Shown piece by piece: positions 35,165 to 44,159 of a stretch of DNA of 64,000 bases (positions within the stretch are counted from its first letter, which is position 1; each line of letters begins with the position of its first letter). The notes beneath the pieces are model-generated. The model was not told the origin of the DNA. It saw only the letters and a list, made by a program, of their open reading frames with translations, and did no database searches. Source of the DNA: Betaproteobacteria bacterium (GTDB lineage Bacteria; Pseudomonadota; Gammaproteobacteria; Burkholderiales; Burkholderiaceae_C); the NCBI GenBank assembly GCA_016716535.1, contig JADJWD010000007.1:992001-1056000 (forward strand), written 5' to 3'. The translations under genes and the position numbers were made by a program.

Positions 35165-35827
35165 ATGTCCACCCGGCGCGACTTCTCCCGCCAGTTCGTC
35201 GCCGCGGGCGCGGCGCTGGCCGCCCCGCAACTGCTCCTGGCGCAGGCCGCCGGCGGCGCGCCCGTCGAGGGGCAGCACTACGTCAAGCTGTCGACGCCGG
35301 CGGCGGTGTCGCTGCCTTCGCCCGACAAGAAGGTCGATGTCGTCGAGTTCTTCTGGTACGGCTGCCCGCACTGCAACACGTTCGAGCCGCTGCTGGAGAG
35401 CTGGATCAAGCGCCTGCCGCCCGACGTGTCGTTCCGCCGCGTGCACGTGGGCTTCGGCGCGCAGCACCAGATCCACCAGAAGCTGCACTACGCGCTCGAG
35501 GAGCTGGGCCTGCTCCCGACGATGCACAAGAAGGTGTTCGCGGCGATGCACGCGCCGACGCAGCGCCGGCAGCTGATCAGCGACAGCGACATCACCGCCT
35601 TCGGCAACGAAAGCGGCATCGACGGCGCCAAGCTCGTGGCGACGATGAAGTCCTTCGGCGTCAACACGAAGGCCGCGAAGGCGCGCCAGCTGACCGACGC
35701 CTACAAGATCGACGGCGTGCCGGCGCTCGGCGTGCAGGGGCGCTGGTTCACGTCGGGCAGCCTCGCCGGCTCGCTCGAGCGGATGGTGATCGTCGCGGAC
35801 CACCTGATCACGCGGGCGCGGGGCTGA
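35165..35827 (+). CDS. dsbA: Thiol:disulfide interchange protein DsbA-like
   Basis: The 220-residue protein starts with a Tat-like or Sec signal (STRRDF followed by an Ala-rich core ending near LLAQA) and has a thioredoxin-fold active site CPHC at 67-70 within EFFWYGCPHCNTFEP, plus the cis-Pro segment DGVPALGVQG. It introduces disulfides into periplasmic proteins. AAGGA precedes the ATG. It follows the SPOR gene after 81 bases. Confidence 0.93.
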   Translation: MSTRRDFSRQFVAAGAALAAPQLLLAQAAGGAPVEGQHYVKLSTPAAVSLPSPDKKVDVVEFFWYGCPHCNTFEPLLESWIKRLPPDVSFRRVHVGFGAQHQIHQKLHYALEELGLLPTMHKKVFAAMHAPTQRRQLISDSDITAFGNESGIDGAKLVATMKSFGVNTKAAKARQLTDAYKIDGVPALGVQGRWFTSGSLAGSLERMVIVADHLITRARG

Positions 35828-35941
35828 CGGCGGCTGGCGGCGGTGTGCGCGCGCCGGGGACGCCGGGTGGCCCGATCCCGCGGCGACCTGCGAAGGCGAC
35901 CCTCCTGTGGCCGGATGCGGCGCTGATCTAAGCGACGAAGT

Positions 35942-37342
35942 TCATCCGTCGTCGTCGACGCGCACCCAAGCCGCGACAGCAAACCCCGGCAGCGTCGCCA
36001 CGCAGCACCAGGCAAAGAACGCCGTGTAGCCAAGCTGCTGCTGCAGCCAGCCGGCGGCCAGCCCCGGCAACATCATTCCCAGCGCCATGAAGCCGGTGCA
36101 CAGCGCGTAGTGCGCGGTGGCGTGCGGGTTGTCGGCGCCCGCACCGCCATGAGCCGGCGCCGTGCGCGCAGCCACGCGCAGCATGAACACCATGTAGGCG
36201 GTGAACCCGAAGCCGTAGCCGAACTGCTCGACGACCACGGCCGCGGTGACGATGCCGAGCGCTTCGAACGAACCTGGCGCGCCGAACATGCCGCCTGACC
36301 CGAACGCCGCCAGCGCCACGTACAACAGGTTCGGCGCATTCATCGCCCACACCAGCGGCCACAACGCGCGCGCCAGGCCGACATGCGCGATCCACCAGCC
36401 ACCGAGCAGGCCGCCGGCGGTGAGCGCGGCGACGCCAAAGCTCCCGTAGACGATGCCCACCTGCTGCGTCGTCAGGCCGAGCCCGCCGCCTTCCGGCGGG
36501 TCGAGCAGGAACGGCACGATCAGCTTCACCAGTTGCGCCTCGGCGAAGCGATACAAGAGCAGGAACGCGAGCACGCGCACGATGTCGGCGCGGCGGAAGA
36601 ACGCGGCCAACGATTCGGCGAAAGGGGCGATGAAGTCGTGCCGCGCGCCGTGCCCCGCATCGTGCGGCCCATCGCGCCGCGCCGGCCGATCCCCCGCCGG
36701 CCGCGGCAGGGCCCACGCGTGCCACAGCGCCATCACGGCGAAGAACGCCGCGAGCGCCGCCATCACCGTCGCCCACGCGGCGACGAAGCTGCCGTGCCGC
36801 GCGTGCAGCCATCCGGCCCACCACACCAGCGCGCCCTGGCCCGACAACATCGCCAGGCGATAGAAGAGGCTGCGCACGCCGACGAACGCCGCCTGCCGCC
36901 GCTTGTCGGGCAGCGCCAGCAGGTACAGGCCGTCGGCGGCGATGTCGTGCGTGGCCGATGCGAAGGCGACGAGCCAGAACATCACGAGCGTGAAGCGCAC
37001 GAAGTTCGGCGCCGGCAGCACCAGCGCCACCATCGCCAGCGACACCGCGAGCATCGCCTGCAACGCGACGATCCACATGCGCTTGCGGCCGAGCAGGTCG
37101 ACGAGCGGGCTCCACAGCGGCTTGACGACCCACGGCAGATACAGCCAGCTCGTGTACAGCGCGATCTCGGCGTTGCCGAGACCGAGGTTCTTGTACATGA
37201 CGAGCGCAAGCGTCGTCACCGCCACGTACGGCAGGCCCTGGCTGAAGTACAGCGTCGGCACCCAGCGCCAGGGCGAGGGGCGCGATGGCAGGGCAGTCGG
37301 ATCGGTCGCGTCGTTCACCGGTGAGGCAGGCGGCATCGGCAT
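35942..37342 (-). CDS. AmpG-like MFS permease
   Basis: The 466-residue membrane protein has about twelve hydrophobic helices. Its N-terminal half (TLYFSQGLPYVAVTTLALVM, then WVVKPLWSPLVDLLGRKR) resembles the AmpG/PAT family that imports anhydromuropeptides or acetylated sugars. A histidine-rich cytoplasmic loop (near residues 215-235) separates the halves. ATG 37342 and ATG 37336 are both possible. It is divergent from a TonB-dependent receptor, so an outer- plus inner-membrane uptake route is plausible, substrate unknown. Confidence 0.82.
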   Translation of the reverse strand: MPMPPASPVNDATDPTALPSRPSPWRWVPTLYFSQGLPYVAVTTLALVMYKNLGLGNAEIALYTSWLYLPWVVKPLWSPLVDLLGRKRMWIVALQAMLAVSLAMVALVLPAPNFVRFTLVMFWLVAFASATHDIAADGLYLLALPDKRRQAAFVGVRSLFYRLAMLSGQGALVWWAGWLHARHGSFVAAWATVMAALAAFFAVMALWHAWALPRPAGDRPARRDGPHDAGHGARHDFIAPFAESLAAFFRRADIVRVLAFLLLYRFAEAQLVKLIVPFLLDPPEGGGLGLTTQQVGIVYGSFGVAALTAGGLLGGWWIAHVGLARALWPLVWAMNAPNLLYVALAAFGSGGMFGAPGSFEALGIVTAAVVVEQFGYGFGFTAYMVFMLRVAARTAPAHGGAGADNPHATAHYALCTGFMALGMMLPGLAAGWLQQQLGYTAFFAWCCVATLPGFAVAAWVRVDDDG

Positions 37343-37483
37343 CAGGCCGGCGCGATGCTGACACGCCCGCCTGCCGCGCCGGCGCGCGCTGTCGGCGACA
37401 CCCCACGACCGCAAGCAAACCCGAATGGGCCGCGCAGCGCGTTGCCGCAACACTCGTGCGCAACAACAACGGAGGAGACCTCG

Positions 37484-40411
37484 ATGGAATTCCGCCATCC
37501 CGCCAAGGTGCGCGCCCTCGTGTCCGCCCTGGCCGCCGCGGGGCTGGCCAGCTTCGCCGGCACCGCTGCTGCGCAAGCCGAACAGCGCATCACGATCACC
37601 GGCTCGAGCATCAAGCGCATCGCCGCCGAAGGCGCGTTGCCGCTGCAGGTGATCACGCGCGCCGAACTCGACCGCCAGGGCATCGTCAGCGCCGAGCAGG
37701 TGATCGCGACGCTCACGTTCAACGGCAACGGCCTGGACAACCTCGCGAGCAACGCCGATGTCGTCAGCGGCCAGGCGCGCGGCAACAACGGCGCCAGCTC
37801 GGCCAACCTGCGCAACCAGGGCGCCAACGCGACGCTGATCCTGCTCAACGGCCGGCGCATCGCCGCGCACGGCCTGAACGGCGGCGTCGTCGACCTGAAC
37901 CAGATCCCGATGGCCGCCGTCGAGCGCATCGAGGTGCTGAAGGACGGCGCCTCGTCGACCTACGGCACCGACGCCGTCGGCGGCGTCATCAACTTCATCC
38001 TGCGCACCAACTTCTCCGGCGTGCAGGCCTCGGCCACCGCGGACGTCACCGAGGCCGGCGGCGGCAACATCTACCGCGCCGCGCTGGTGGGCGGCTTCGG
38101 CAACTTCGCCAGCGACGGCTGGAACGTGCTCGCGACGCTGGCGCTGACCGACCACAAGAAGCTCGCCGGCAGCGAGCGCGATTTCGTCAACACCTTCCAG
38201 CCCGAGCGCGGCCTGTCGCCGGATACGCGCGGCACGCCGTTCGGCACCGTCTTCGCCGTCAACACCACGGCGCCGAACCTGATGACGCGCCCCGGCGGCG
38301 CCGGCACGCCGGCGGCCAACGGCACTGCGCCGATCCTCGACGGCATCATCACCAACGGCATCAACGTGCTCGACCTGCCGGGCGCGGCCGGCTGCGCCTC
38401 GCAGCCGGACATGGGGCCGTACGACCAGCTCATCTGGGCCGCCGGCGCCGGCGCGCGCTACGGCTGCGCGTGGGACACCGGCAAGGCCGCGGTGATCCAG
38501 CAGCCGGTGCGCAACACCAACCTCGTGACGCGCGGCTCGTTCAAGCTCAGCGAGCAGCACACGCTGATCGGCGAGGTGCTGCTCGGCCGCTCGGAATCGA
38601 CGAAGAGCTTCTCGGAAAACCAGATCACGACGAGCTCGACCACCGCCAACATCACGCTCGGCAACGGCACCGTCGTTCCGAGCCCGTTCCGCGACCTCGT
38701 CTACCCGAGCACCGGCGCGGGCTACGACCGCGTCGCCAACGCGCTCGTCGGCGCGTTCCCGGCGCTGGCCGGCAACCTCGGCAACGGCATCGCGTTCCGC
38801 TGGCGCTGCATGGCCTGCGGGCCGCGCGAGATCGACACCGAGACCGACACCAGCCGCTTCCTCGTCGGCCTCGAAGGCGCGCTGCCGTGGCTGCCGGGCT
38901 TCGACTACCGGCTCGGCGTCTCGCGCGCAAGCAGCGAGAGCAAGAGCACGCTGGGCAGCGGCTACCACTACATGCTCGGCTTCGCCAACCTGATCAAAAA
39001 CGGCACGCTGAACCCGTTCCTGATGGCCGGCGAGCAGCAGACGCCTGCGGCGATGGCGGCGCTGGAGTCCGTCTCGGCGCGCGGCGTCGAGCTGTACGAC
39101 GGCACGTTCACGATGACGCAGCTCGACGCGGTGGCCTCGGGCCCGGTGGCCAAGCTGCCGGCCGGCGACGTGCTGGTGGCCGCGGGCGTGGACCTGCGCA
39201 CCGAGAAGTACAAGTTCGACGGCAACAACACGGCCGGCTTCTCGAGCATCGACACGTGGGTGTTCAACGCGCCGTTCGACAACGTCAACGCGCTGGGCGG
39301 CGTCAAGCGCGACGTGAAGGCCGTGTTCGGCGAGGTCATCGTGCCGGTGCTGAAGACGCTGGAGGTGAACCTCTCGGCGCGCCACGACAACTACACCGGC
39401 TTCGGCAGCACGACGAACCCGAAGGCGTCGTTCCGCTTCCAGCCGCTGGCCGAGCTGGTGGCGCGCGGCTCGTACGGCACGGGCTTCCGCGTGCCGACCT
39501 TCAACCAGCTCTACAACGGCGTCACCGAGTCGGTGGCGCCGGGCGCCGGCAACGTCGACCCCGAGCGCTGCCCGTCGCTGACGGTGGACCCGACGCCGGG
39601 GTCGCCGTGCAACGCGATCACCTTCGACACCCTCTTCGGCGGCAAGCCCGACCTCGGGCCCGAGAAGTCGAAGATGACGTCGCTGGGCTTCGTCTGGCAG
39701 CCGGCGCAGCAGTTCAGCGCCTCGGTCGACTGGTGGGACATCAAGCGCGAGGGCACGATCCAGAGCTTCTCGCTGGCCACGTTCATGGCCAACTACGCGC
39801 TGTTCCGCGACCGCTTCATCCGCGACGGCAGCGGCAACATCACCGACGTCGACACCCGCTGGGTCAACGCCGGCGAGACGGTGACCAAGGGCATCGACGT
39901 CTCGCTGCGCGGCGGCGACCAGTTCGGCCCCGGGCGCGTCAGCGCCGGCATCGACATCAGCTACCTGCTCGAGAAGAAGTCGCGCCTCTTGACCAGCTCG
40001 CCGTTCGGGCCGAGCGAGGTGGCGCGCTTCACGCGCGCCGACGACCTGGGCATCCGCTGGAAGCACCACGCCTTCGTCACGTACCGCCAGGGCGCGTGGA
40101 GCGGCACGCTGTCGCAGCTGTACCGCAGCGGCTACGCCGGCTACGTGCCGCCGGGCGTGGCCAACGGCTCGGTGACGCCCTCCGAGTGGGACCCGGTGGT
40201 CAAGCCCTACCGCATCTACAACCTCGCCGCCACCTACACCGGCGTGCCGAACCTCGCGCTGACGTTGGGCGTGAAGAACCTGTTCGACACCGACCCGCCG
40301 TTCGCCAACAGCTACGACACGAACACGGGCTCCGGCAGCTCGTGGGAGCCGCGCGTCGCCGACCCGCGCGGGCGGTCGTACGTGCTGACGGTGGAGTACA
40401 AGTTCTTCTGA
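37484..40411 (+). CDS. TonB-dependent outer-membrane receptor
   Basis: The 975-residue protein has a signal peptide (cleavage near GTAAAQA), a TonB-box-like RITITGSSIKR, a plug domain (NQGANATLILLNGRRI, IPMAAVERIEVLKDGASSTYGTDAVGGVINF) and a 22-strand barrel ending in aromatic FF. The GSSIKR start of the plug is the type common in large proteobacterial receptors for carbohydrates or peptides rather than classic siderophores. A GGAGGAG ribosome-binding site sits six bases before the ATG at 37484. It lacks the STN signalling domain of FecA-type receptors. The stop lies one base from that of the convergent redoxin gene. Confidence 0.92.
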   Translation: MEFRHPAKVRALVSALAAAGLASFAGTAAAQAEQRITITGSSIKRIAAEGALPLQVITRAELDRQGIVSAEQVIATLTFNGNGLDNLASNADVVSGQARGNNGASSANLRNQGANATLILLNGRRIAAHGLNGGVVDLNQIPMAAVERIEVLKDGASSTYGTDAVGGVINFILRTNFSGVQASATADVTEAGGGNIYRAALVGGFGNFASDGWNVLATLALTDHKKLAGSERDFVNTFQPERGLSPDTRGTPFGTVFAVNTTAPNLMTRPGGAGTPAANGTAPILDGIITNGINVLDLPGAAGCASQPDMGPYDQLIWAAGAGARYGCAWDTGKAAVIQQPVRNTNLVTRGSFKLSEQHTLIGEVLLGRSESTKSFSENQITTSSTTANITLGNGTVVPSPFRDLVYPSTGAGYDRVANALVGAFPALAGNLGNGIAFRWRCMACGPREIDTETDTSRFLVGLEGALPWLPGFDYRLGVSRASSESKSTLGSGYHYMLGFANLIKNGTLNPFLMAGEQQTPAAMAALESVSARGVELYDGTFTMTQLDAVASGPVAKLPAGDVLVAAGVDLRTEKYKFDGNNTAGFSSIDTWVFNAPFDNVNALGGVKRDVKAVFGEVIVPVLKTLEVNLSARHDNYTGFGSTTNPKASFRFQPLAELVARGSYGTGFRVPTFNQLYNGVTESVAPGAGNVDPERCPSLTVDPTPGSPCNAITFDTLFGGKPDLGPEKSKMTSLGFVWQPAQQFSASVDWWDIKREGTIQSFSLATFMANYALFRDRFIRDGSGNITDVDTRWVNAGETVTKGIDVSLRGGDQFGPGRVSAGIDISYLLEKKSRLLTSSPFGPSEVARFTRADDLGIRWKHHAFVTYRQGAWSGTLSQLYRSGYAGYVPPGVANGSVTPSEWDPVVKPYRIYNLAATYTGVPNLALTLGVKNLFDTDPPFANSYDTNTGSGSSWEPRVADPRGRSYVLTVEYKFF

Positions 40412-40412
40412 G

Positions 40413-40967
40413 CTAGCCCTCGGCCAGCAGCGTCGCGATCGCCGCGCCGACCGCGAGGTCGTCCTCGATGCCGAAGGTCGAGCGGCGCAGCCGCCCGGCG
40501 CGGTCGATCAGCACGAGGCTCGGCGTGCCGCGCAGCGCGTAGCGGCGCATCGTCTGCGGAATCGGGTCGTGCGGCCGCGCCGGGTCGGCCGCATCGACGC
40601 CGACCGGGAAGTGCACGCGGTTCTCGTGCAGGAAGGCGGCCAGCGACACCGGCGTCATCGCCGCGTGGTGCTCGAACACCGTGTGCAGCCCGATCACGGC
40701 CACGTCGGCGCCGTCGAACACCGCGGCGATGCGCTGCGCCTGCGGCAGCCCGTGCAGCACGCAGCCGCGGCACAACATCTGGAAGGTGTGCAGCACGACG
40801 ACGCAGCCACGCAGCGCCTCCAGCGACAGCGCCTCGGCCGACAACGTCGTGCTGTTCCGCGGCGCGTTGAACCACTCGCTCGTGCTCCACGCCGGCGCCG
40901 GCGGCGCGGCGGCCGCGGGCGTCAGGTCGAAGCGGCCGGCAGCCTGCATCGCCAGCGCCTTCGTCAC
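40413..40967 (-). CDS. Redoxin/AhpC-TSA-family thiol protein
   Basis: The 184-residue product has a thioredoxin-like fold with the CxxC site CRGC in FQMLCRGCVLHGLPQ, followed by VAVIGLHTVFEHH and the cis-Pro segment LRGTPSLVLIDRAG. Family members I recall usually have CPGC, so Arg replaces Pro here and should shift the redox potential. The GTG at 40967 overlaps the cytochrome stop (GTGA), which supports co-translation with it; an ATG six codons inward is an alternative. No signal peptide is visible, unlike its partner. Confidence 0.83.
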   Translation of the reverse strand: MTKALAMQAAGRFDLTPAAAAPPAPAWSTSEWFNAPRNSTTLSAEALSLEALRGCVVVLHTFQMLCRGCVLHGLPQAQRIAAVFDGADVAVIGLHTVFEHHAAMTPVSLAAFLHENRVHFPVGVDAADPARPHDPIPQTMRRYALRGTPSLVLIDRAGRLRRSTFGIEDDLAVGAAIATLLAEG

Positions 40968-41497
40968 GGCCGCCAGGCCGAGAAGACGAAGTCGGCGTCC
41001 TTCTTTGCCGTGTGGCACTGGTAGCAGGCGGCCGCGGCGTTGTTGCCGACGGCGCGCTCGGTCTTCGAGTCACCCTTGAAGCCCTCGAAGCCCCAGCCGC
41101 CGGTGGCGGCGTAGCGGCGGGCGTCCTTGACCATCACGCCGACGACCTTGCGCGCACCTTCCTGCACGGTGTTGTCGGCGCTCTTCGCGTCGAGCAGGTC
41201 GAAGACGATCACGGCGCCGTCGGCGAACTTGCCGGCGCGGTAGCCGGCCAGCGCCTTCTTGTTCGCGTAGAGGTGGTGGATGCCGCCGAAGGCGTCGAAG
41301 AGCGCATGGCCGGGCTGGATGACCATGCTTTTCACGTGCGTCCAGTTGCGATAGCCCTCGGGATAGGCCACCGGCGGCGGGTCGGCCGCGGTCACCTGGG
41401 TCGGCAGCATCGGCAGCGCGGCCAGTGCCGCCAGGCTCAGCGTCATCAGCGCCTTCTTCGTCGAGGTCATCGTCGTGCTCACCTTCGTTCGTGTCAT
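40964..41497 (-). CDS. Cytochrome P460-family monohaem protein
   Basis: The 177-residue protein has a signal peptide (cleavage near VTAADP), the P460 domain (YPEGYRNWTHVKSMVI, FGGIHHLYANKKAL, GKFADGAVIVFDL) and one haem-binding CYQCH at 158-162. P460 proteins of nitrifiers oxidise hydroxylamine or detoxify NO; the role of relatives in heterotrophs is unknown. GGAG precedes the ATG at 41497; an ATG nine codons later, also with a Shine-Dalgarno, is possible. It is divergent from an HxlR regulator and coupled to the redoxin. Confidence 0.87.
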   Translation of the reverse strand: MTRTKVSTTMTSTKKALMTLSLAALAALPMLPTQVTAADPPPVAYPEGYRNWTHVKSMVIQPGHALFDAFGGIHHLYANKKALAGYRAGKFADGAVIVFDLLDAKSADNTVQEGARKVVGVMVKDARRYAATGGWGFEGFKGDSKTERAVGNNAAAACYQCHTAKKDADFVFSAWRP

Positions 41498-41596
41498 TGC
41501 TCGCTCCTAGAATTCGCGGCCACCACTGGCCGTCACGTCCATCCCGTTCGGGCGTGCATTGCAGCAGCGCGCGCCGGCGCTGAACAGCAGGCACGT

Positions 41597-41615
41597 TTTG
41601 GTGCCCGGGGACAAA
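41597..41615. promoter_or_regulatory. Imperfect palindrome in the P460/HxlR control region
   Basis: GTGCCCGGGGAC (41601-41612) matches its own reverse complement at 10 of 12 positions and is flanked by TTT-type and AAA-type bases. Its place 19 bases before the HxlR start suggests an operator. This is inference from symmetry only. Confidence 0.3.
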
Positions 41616-41633
41616 TCGGTGTCGCTTCGACGC

Positions 41634-42011
41634 ATGAACCTGCCGACCTCAACACCGGCTCCGGCCGACTCGCCGCCCGATGCATCACCTGCCTCGCCGC
41701 AGATGTCGCCCCCTGTCTCACGCATGGTCGAAGACATCGTCGGCTGCAAGTGGTCGCTCGCGGTGCTGGGCGCCGTGCGCCGCGGTGTGCATCGGCCCGG
41801 CGCGCTCGAACACTCGATCGACGGCCTGTCGAAGAAGGTGCTCAACGAGCGGCTGGCCAAGCTCGTGCGCTTCGGCATCCTCGACAAACACAGCTACGCC
41901 GAACTGCCGCCGCGCGTCGAATACGTGTTGACGGCGTTCGGGCAGAAGTTCTGCGGCCTGCTCGACGGCGTCGAGGCGCTGCAGCGCGAGCTGGACGGCG
42001 GCAGTCGCTGA
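41634..42011 (+). CDS. HxlR-family transcriptional regulator
   Basis: The 125-residue protein has the HxlR winged helix (SLAVLGAVRRGVHRPGALEH, GLSKKVLNERLAKLVRFGIL, VEYVLTAFG). A cysteine at position 38 (DIVGCKWSL) lies next to the W that marks the family; in several HxlR proteins an N-terminal Cys senses reactive electrophiles or oxidants. Divergence from the P460-redoxin pair suggests it controls them. An upstream ATG at 41559 would add 25 residues across the palindrome, so 41634 is preferred. Confidence 0.87.
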   Translation: MNLPTSTPAPADSPPDASPASPQMSPPVSRMVEDIVGCKWSLAVLGAVRRGVHRPGALEHSIDGLSKKVLNERLAKLVRFGILDKHSYAELPPRVEYVLTAFGQKFCGLLDGVEALQRELDGGSR

Positions 42012-42019
42012 GAACACCG

Positions 42020-43165
42020 ATGGCGTTGCCGACTTCGCCGCCCGTGCGCCCGCTGCGGCACGAGCGCCTGGCGCAGGCGCTGCGCCGCGCGGTGCTGGCG
42101 CAGGGCTTCGAGCGCACGGCCGACCGCGCGCGCGCCGGCCAGCCGGTGGCGCACTTCCCGAGCATCGACCTGGCGATGGTCGTCTTCGGCCGCGGCCGCG
42201 GCGCGGTCGGCAATGTGGGCGCCGGCCTCGCGCCGCGCAAGCGCCCGACCTGGGCCAACGTGCTCTTCTCGCGCGAGCACCCGCGCGGCCTCGTCGCGGC
42301 GATCGGCCAGCGCGCCGGCGCCGTGCGCCAGATCCGCTTCGACGCCGACGTGACCGACGCCGGCGGCAGCTCACACGCCTGGGCGCCTGATTCGGATTGG
42401 CGGCGCATCGACTTCCCGGTGCTTGCCGGCAGCGGCCCGCACCGCTTCGTCGTGCCGTATCCGGCGTCGCTGCTGAAGCTGATGGTCGCGGTCGGCGTCG
42501 GCATCGCGGTCGACCTCGGCCTCGCCGAGTGGCCCGAGCGCGACGTGGCGCCGATGATCACCGTCAGCGACAACGAGGCCACCGACCGCTGCGTGGCGCT
42601 GCTGCACCGCGCCGGTGTCGTCGACCTCCTGCACGAGCGCTTCACCGCGCTCGGCCTGCCGACGCTGAAGCTGAACCGCACGACCGCGGCCGGTGGCTGG
42701 CGCAACGGCGACGGCTCGGGTGTGGGCCACATCCACATGACGGCGTGGGACACGGTGCGCCTGTTGTGGCTGCTGGACGCCGACGCGCCGCCGGCGCCGT
42801 GGCTCGCCGCTTCGGTCGACCCGCGGCCGTTGTTGAAACCGGCGACGCGCGAGCGCCTGCGTGAATTGCTCGAAGCGCAACAGCGCAACGACATCCTCAG
42901 CGCCCACTCGCTGCGCGCCGTGCCCGGCTTCGTCGAAGGGCTGCCGCCTTCGGTGCGCTTTGCGCACAAGACCGGCACGACCGAGAACTACGCCAGCGAC
43001 GCCGGCATCGTCGCCGCCAAGTCGCCGCCACCGGCGCTGCACGCGATCGTCGCCGTCATCACGAACCTCGGCGAACGGTACGCGCCGCACGAGCGCTGCT
43101 CGACGACGTGGCGGCTGCCGGCGCTCGGCGCAGCGCTGCACCGCATCGCGCTGGACTGGTCCTGA
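42020..43165 (+). CDS. Penicillin-binding/beta-lactamase-fold serine hydrolase without signal peptide
   Basis: The 381-residue product has the SxxK motif SLLK (Ser150, Lys153), SDN at 183-185 and KTG at 317-319, the triplet of class A beta-lactamases and DD-peptidases. At the place of the class A ExxLN element the sequence reads TLKLN (215-219), so the general-base Glu is missing, which argues against efficient penicillin hydrolysis. No signal peptide or lipobox is seen. It follows the HxlR gene by eight bases. Substrate unknown; a cytoplasmic amidase or esterase is possible. Confidence 0.82.
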   Translation: MALPTSPPVRPLRHERLAQALRRAVLAQGFERTADRARAGQPVAHFPSIDLAMVVFGRGRGAVGNVGAGLAPRKRPTWANVLFSREHPRGLVAAIGQRAGAVRQIRFDADVTDAGGSSHAWAPDSDWRRIDFPVLAGSGPHRFVVPYPASLLKLMVAVGVGIAVDLGLAEWPERDVAPMITVSDNEATDRCVALLHRAGVVDLLHERFTALGLPTLKLNRTTAAGGWRNGDGSGVGHIHMTAWDTVRLLWLLDADAPPAPWLAASVDPRPLLKPATRERLRELLEAQQRNDILSAHSLRAVPGFVEGLPPSVRFAHKTGTTENYASDAGIVAAKSPPPALHAIVAVITNLGERYAPHERCSTTWRLPALGAALHRIALDWS

Positions 43166-43235
43166 GGGCCGCGCGGCGCTGCGCCGCCGCCTGCATTCCT
43201 TCGCGTCCACACGAAACGTGCACGAAAATGCCGCG

Positions 43236-44159
43236 GTGAACACGAAGACCTCCCCCCCGACGCTTCACTCCCTGCCGCTCGTCGCGCGCGGCAAGGTCCG
43301 CGACATCTATGCCGTCGGCGACGACCGCCTGCTGATGGTGGCCAGCGACCGCCTCTCGGCCTTCGACGTCGTGATGAAGGCGCCGGTGCCGGGCAAGGGG
43401 CGGCTGCTCACGCAGATGGCGCTCTTCTGGTTCAACAAGCTCGCCGGCGTGTGCCCGAACCACCTCACCGGCGCCGCGCCCGAGAGCGTCGTCGCCGCCG
43501 ACGAGCGGGGGCTGATCGAAGGCCGCGCGATGCTCGTGCATCGGCTGACGCCGCTGCCGTGCGAGGCCGTCGTGCGCGGCTACGTCGCCGGCTCGGGCTG
43601 GAAGGAGTACGCCGAGCGCGGCACCGTCTGCGGCCAGGCGCTGCCGGCGGGGCTGACGAAGACGACGCCGCTGGCGCAGCCGATCTTCACGCCGGCGACG
43701 AAGGCCGCGGTCGGCGAGCACGACGAGAACATCTCGTTTGCGCAGCTCGTCGAGCTGATCGGCGCGGCGCGCGCGGCCGAGCTGCGGCAGGCGGCGATCC
43801 GCCTGTTCATCACCGCGCGCGAGTACGCGGCGACACGTGGCATCGTCATCGCCGATACGAAGTTCGAGTTCGGCCTCGACGCGGCCGGCCGGCTGACGCT
43901 GATGGACGAGGTGCTGACGCCGGACTCGTCGCGCTTCTGGCTCGCCGACGAGCTGCGCGCCGGGCGCATCGTTGCGCTGGACAAGCAGCCGCTGCGCGAC
44001 TGGCTGGCGACGACCGGCGTCACCGGCGGCGCCGAGCAGGCGGCGCTGGACCTGCCGGCCGACGTGATCGAAGGCGTGCGCGAGCGCTACCAGCGCGCCT
44101 ACACGATGCTGTGCACCGGCGACGACGACGCCGGCACCGTGCCGTGGGCGCGGACGTGA
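43236..44159 (+). CDS. purC: Phosphoribosylaminoimidazole-succinocarboxamide (SAICAR) synthase
   Basis: PurC joins CAIR and aspartate with ATP in purine synthesis. The 307-residue form contains LVARGKVRDIYAVGDDRLLMVASDRLSAFDV, the EAVVRGYVAGSGW segment and the DTKFEFG region, all typical of the long bacterial/yeast-type SAICAR synthase. A GTG at 43236 gives the usual N-terminus; a GTG at 43218 would add six residues. No Shine-Dalgarno is clear. The next gene overlaps its stop as GTGA. Confidence 0.95.
   Translation: MNTKTSPPTLHSLPLVARGKVRDIYAVGDDRLLMVASDRLSAFDVVMKAPVPGKGRLLTQMALFWFNKLAGVCPNHLTGAAPESVVAADERGLIEGRAMLVHRLTPLPCEAVVRGYVAGSGWKEYAERGTVCGQALPAGLTKTTPLAQPIFTPATKAAVGEHDENISFAQLVELIGAARAAELRQAAIRLFITAREYAATRGIVIADTKFEFGLDAAGRLTLMDEVLTPDSSRFWLADELRAGRIVALDKQPLRDWLATTGVTGGAEQAALDLPADVIEGVRERYQRAYTMLCTGDDDAGTVPWART

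Noticed and set aside
35942..40069. A continuous minus-strand open frame of over 1300 codons covering the permease and the antisense of the TonB receptor
   Set aside because: Only the permease part matches a family; the rest is antisense to the receptor, rich in Arg, Ala, His and Val. Long false frames are expected opposite genes with G/C third positions.
42020..43165. An acquired beta-lactamase resistance gene
   Set aside because: No signal peptide, no class A general-base Glu, no mobile-element context, and the base composition matches the neighbours.
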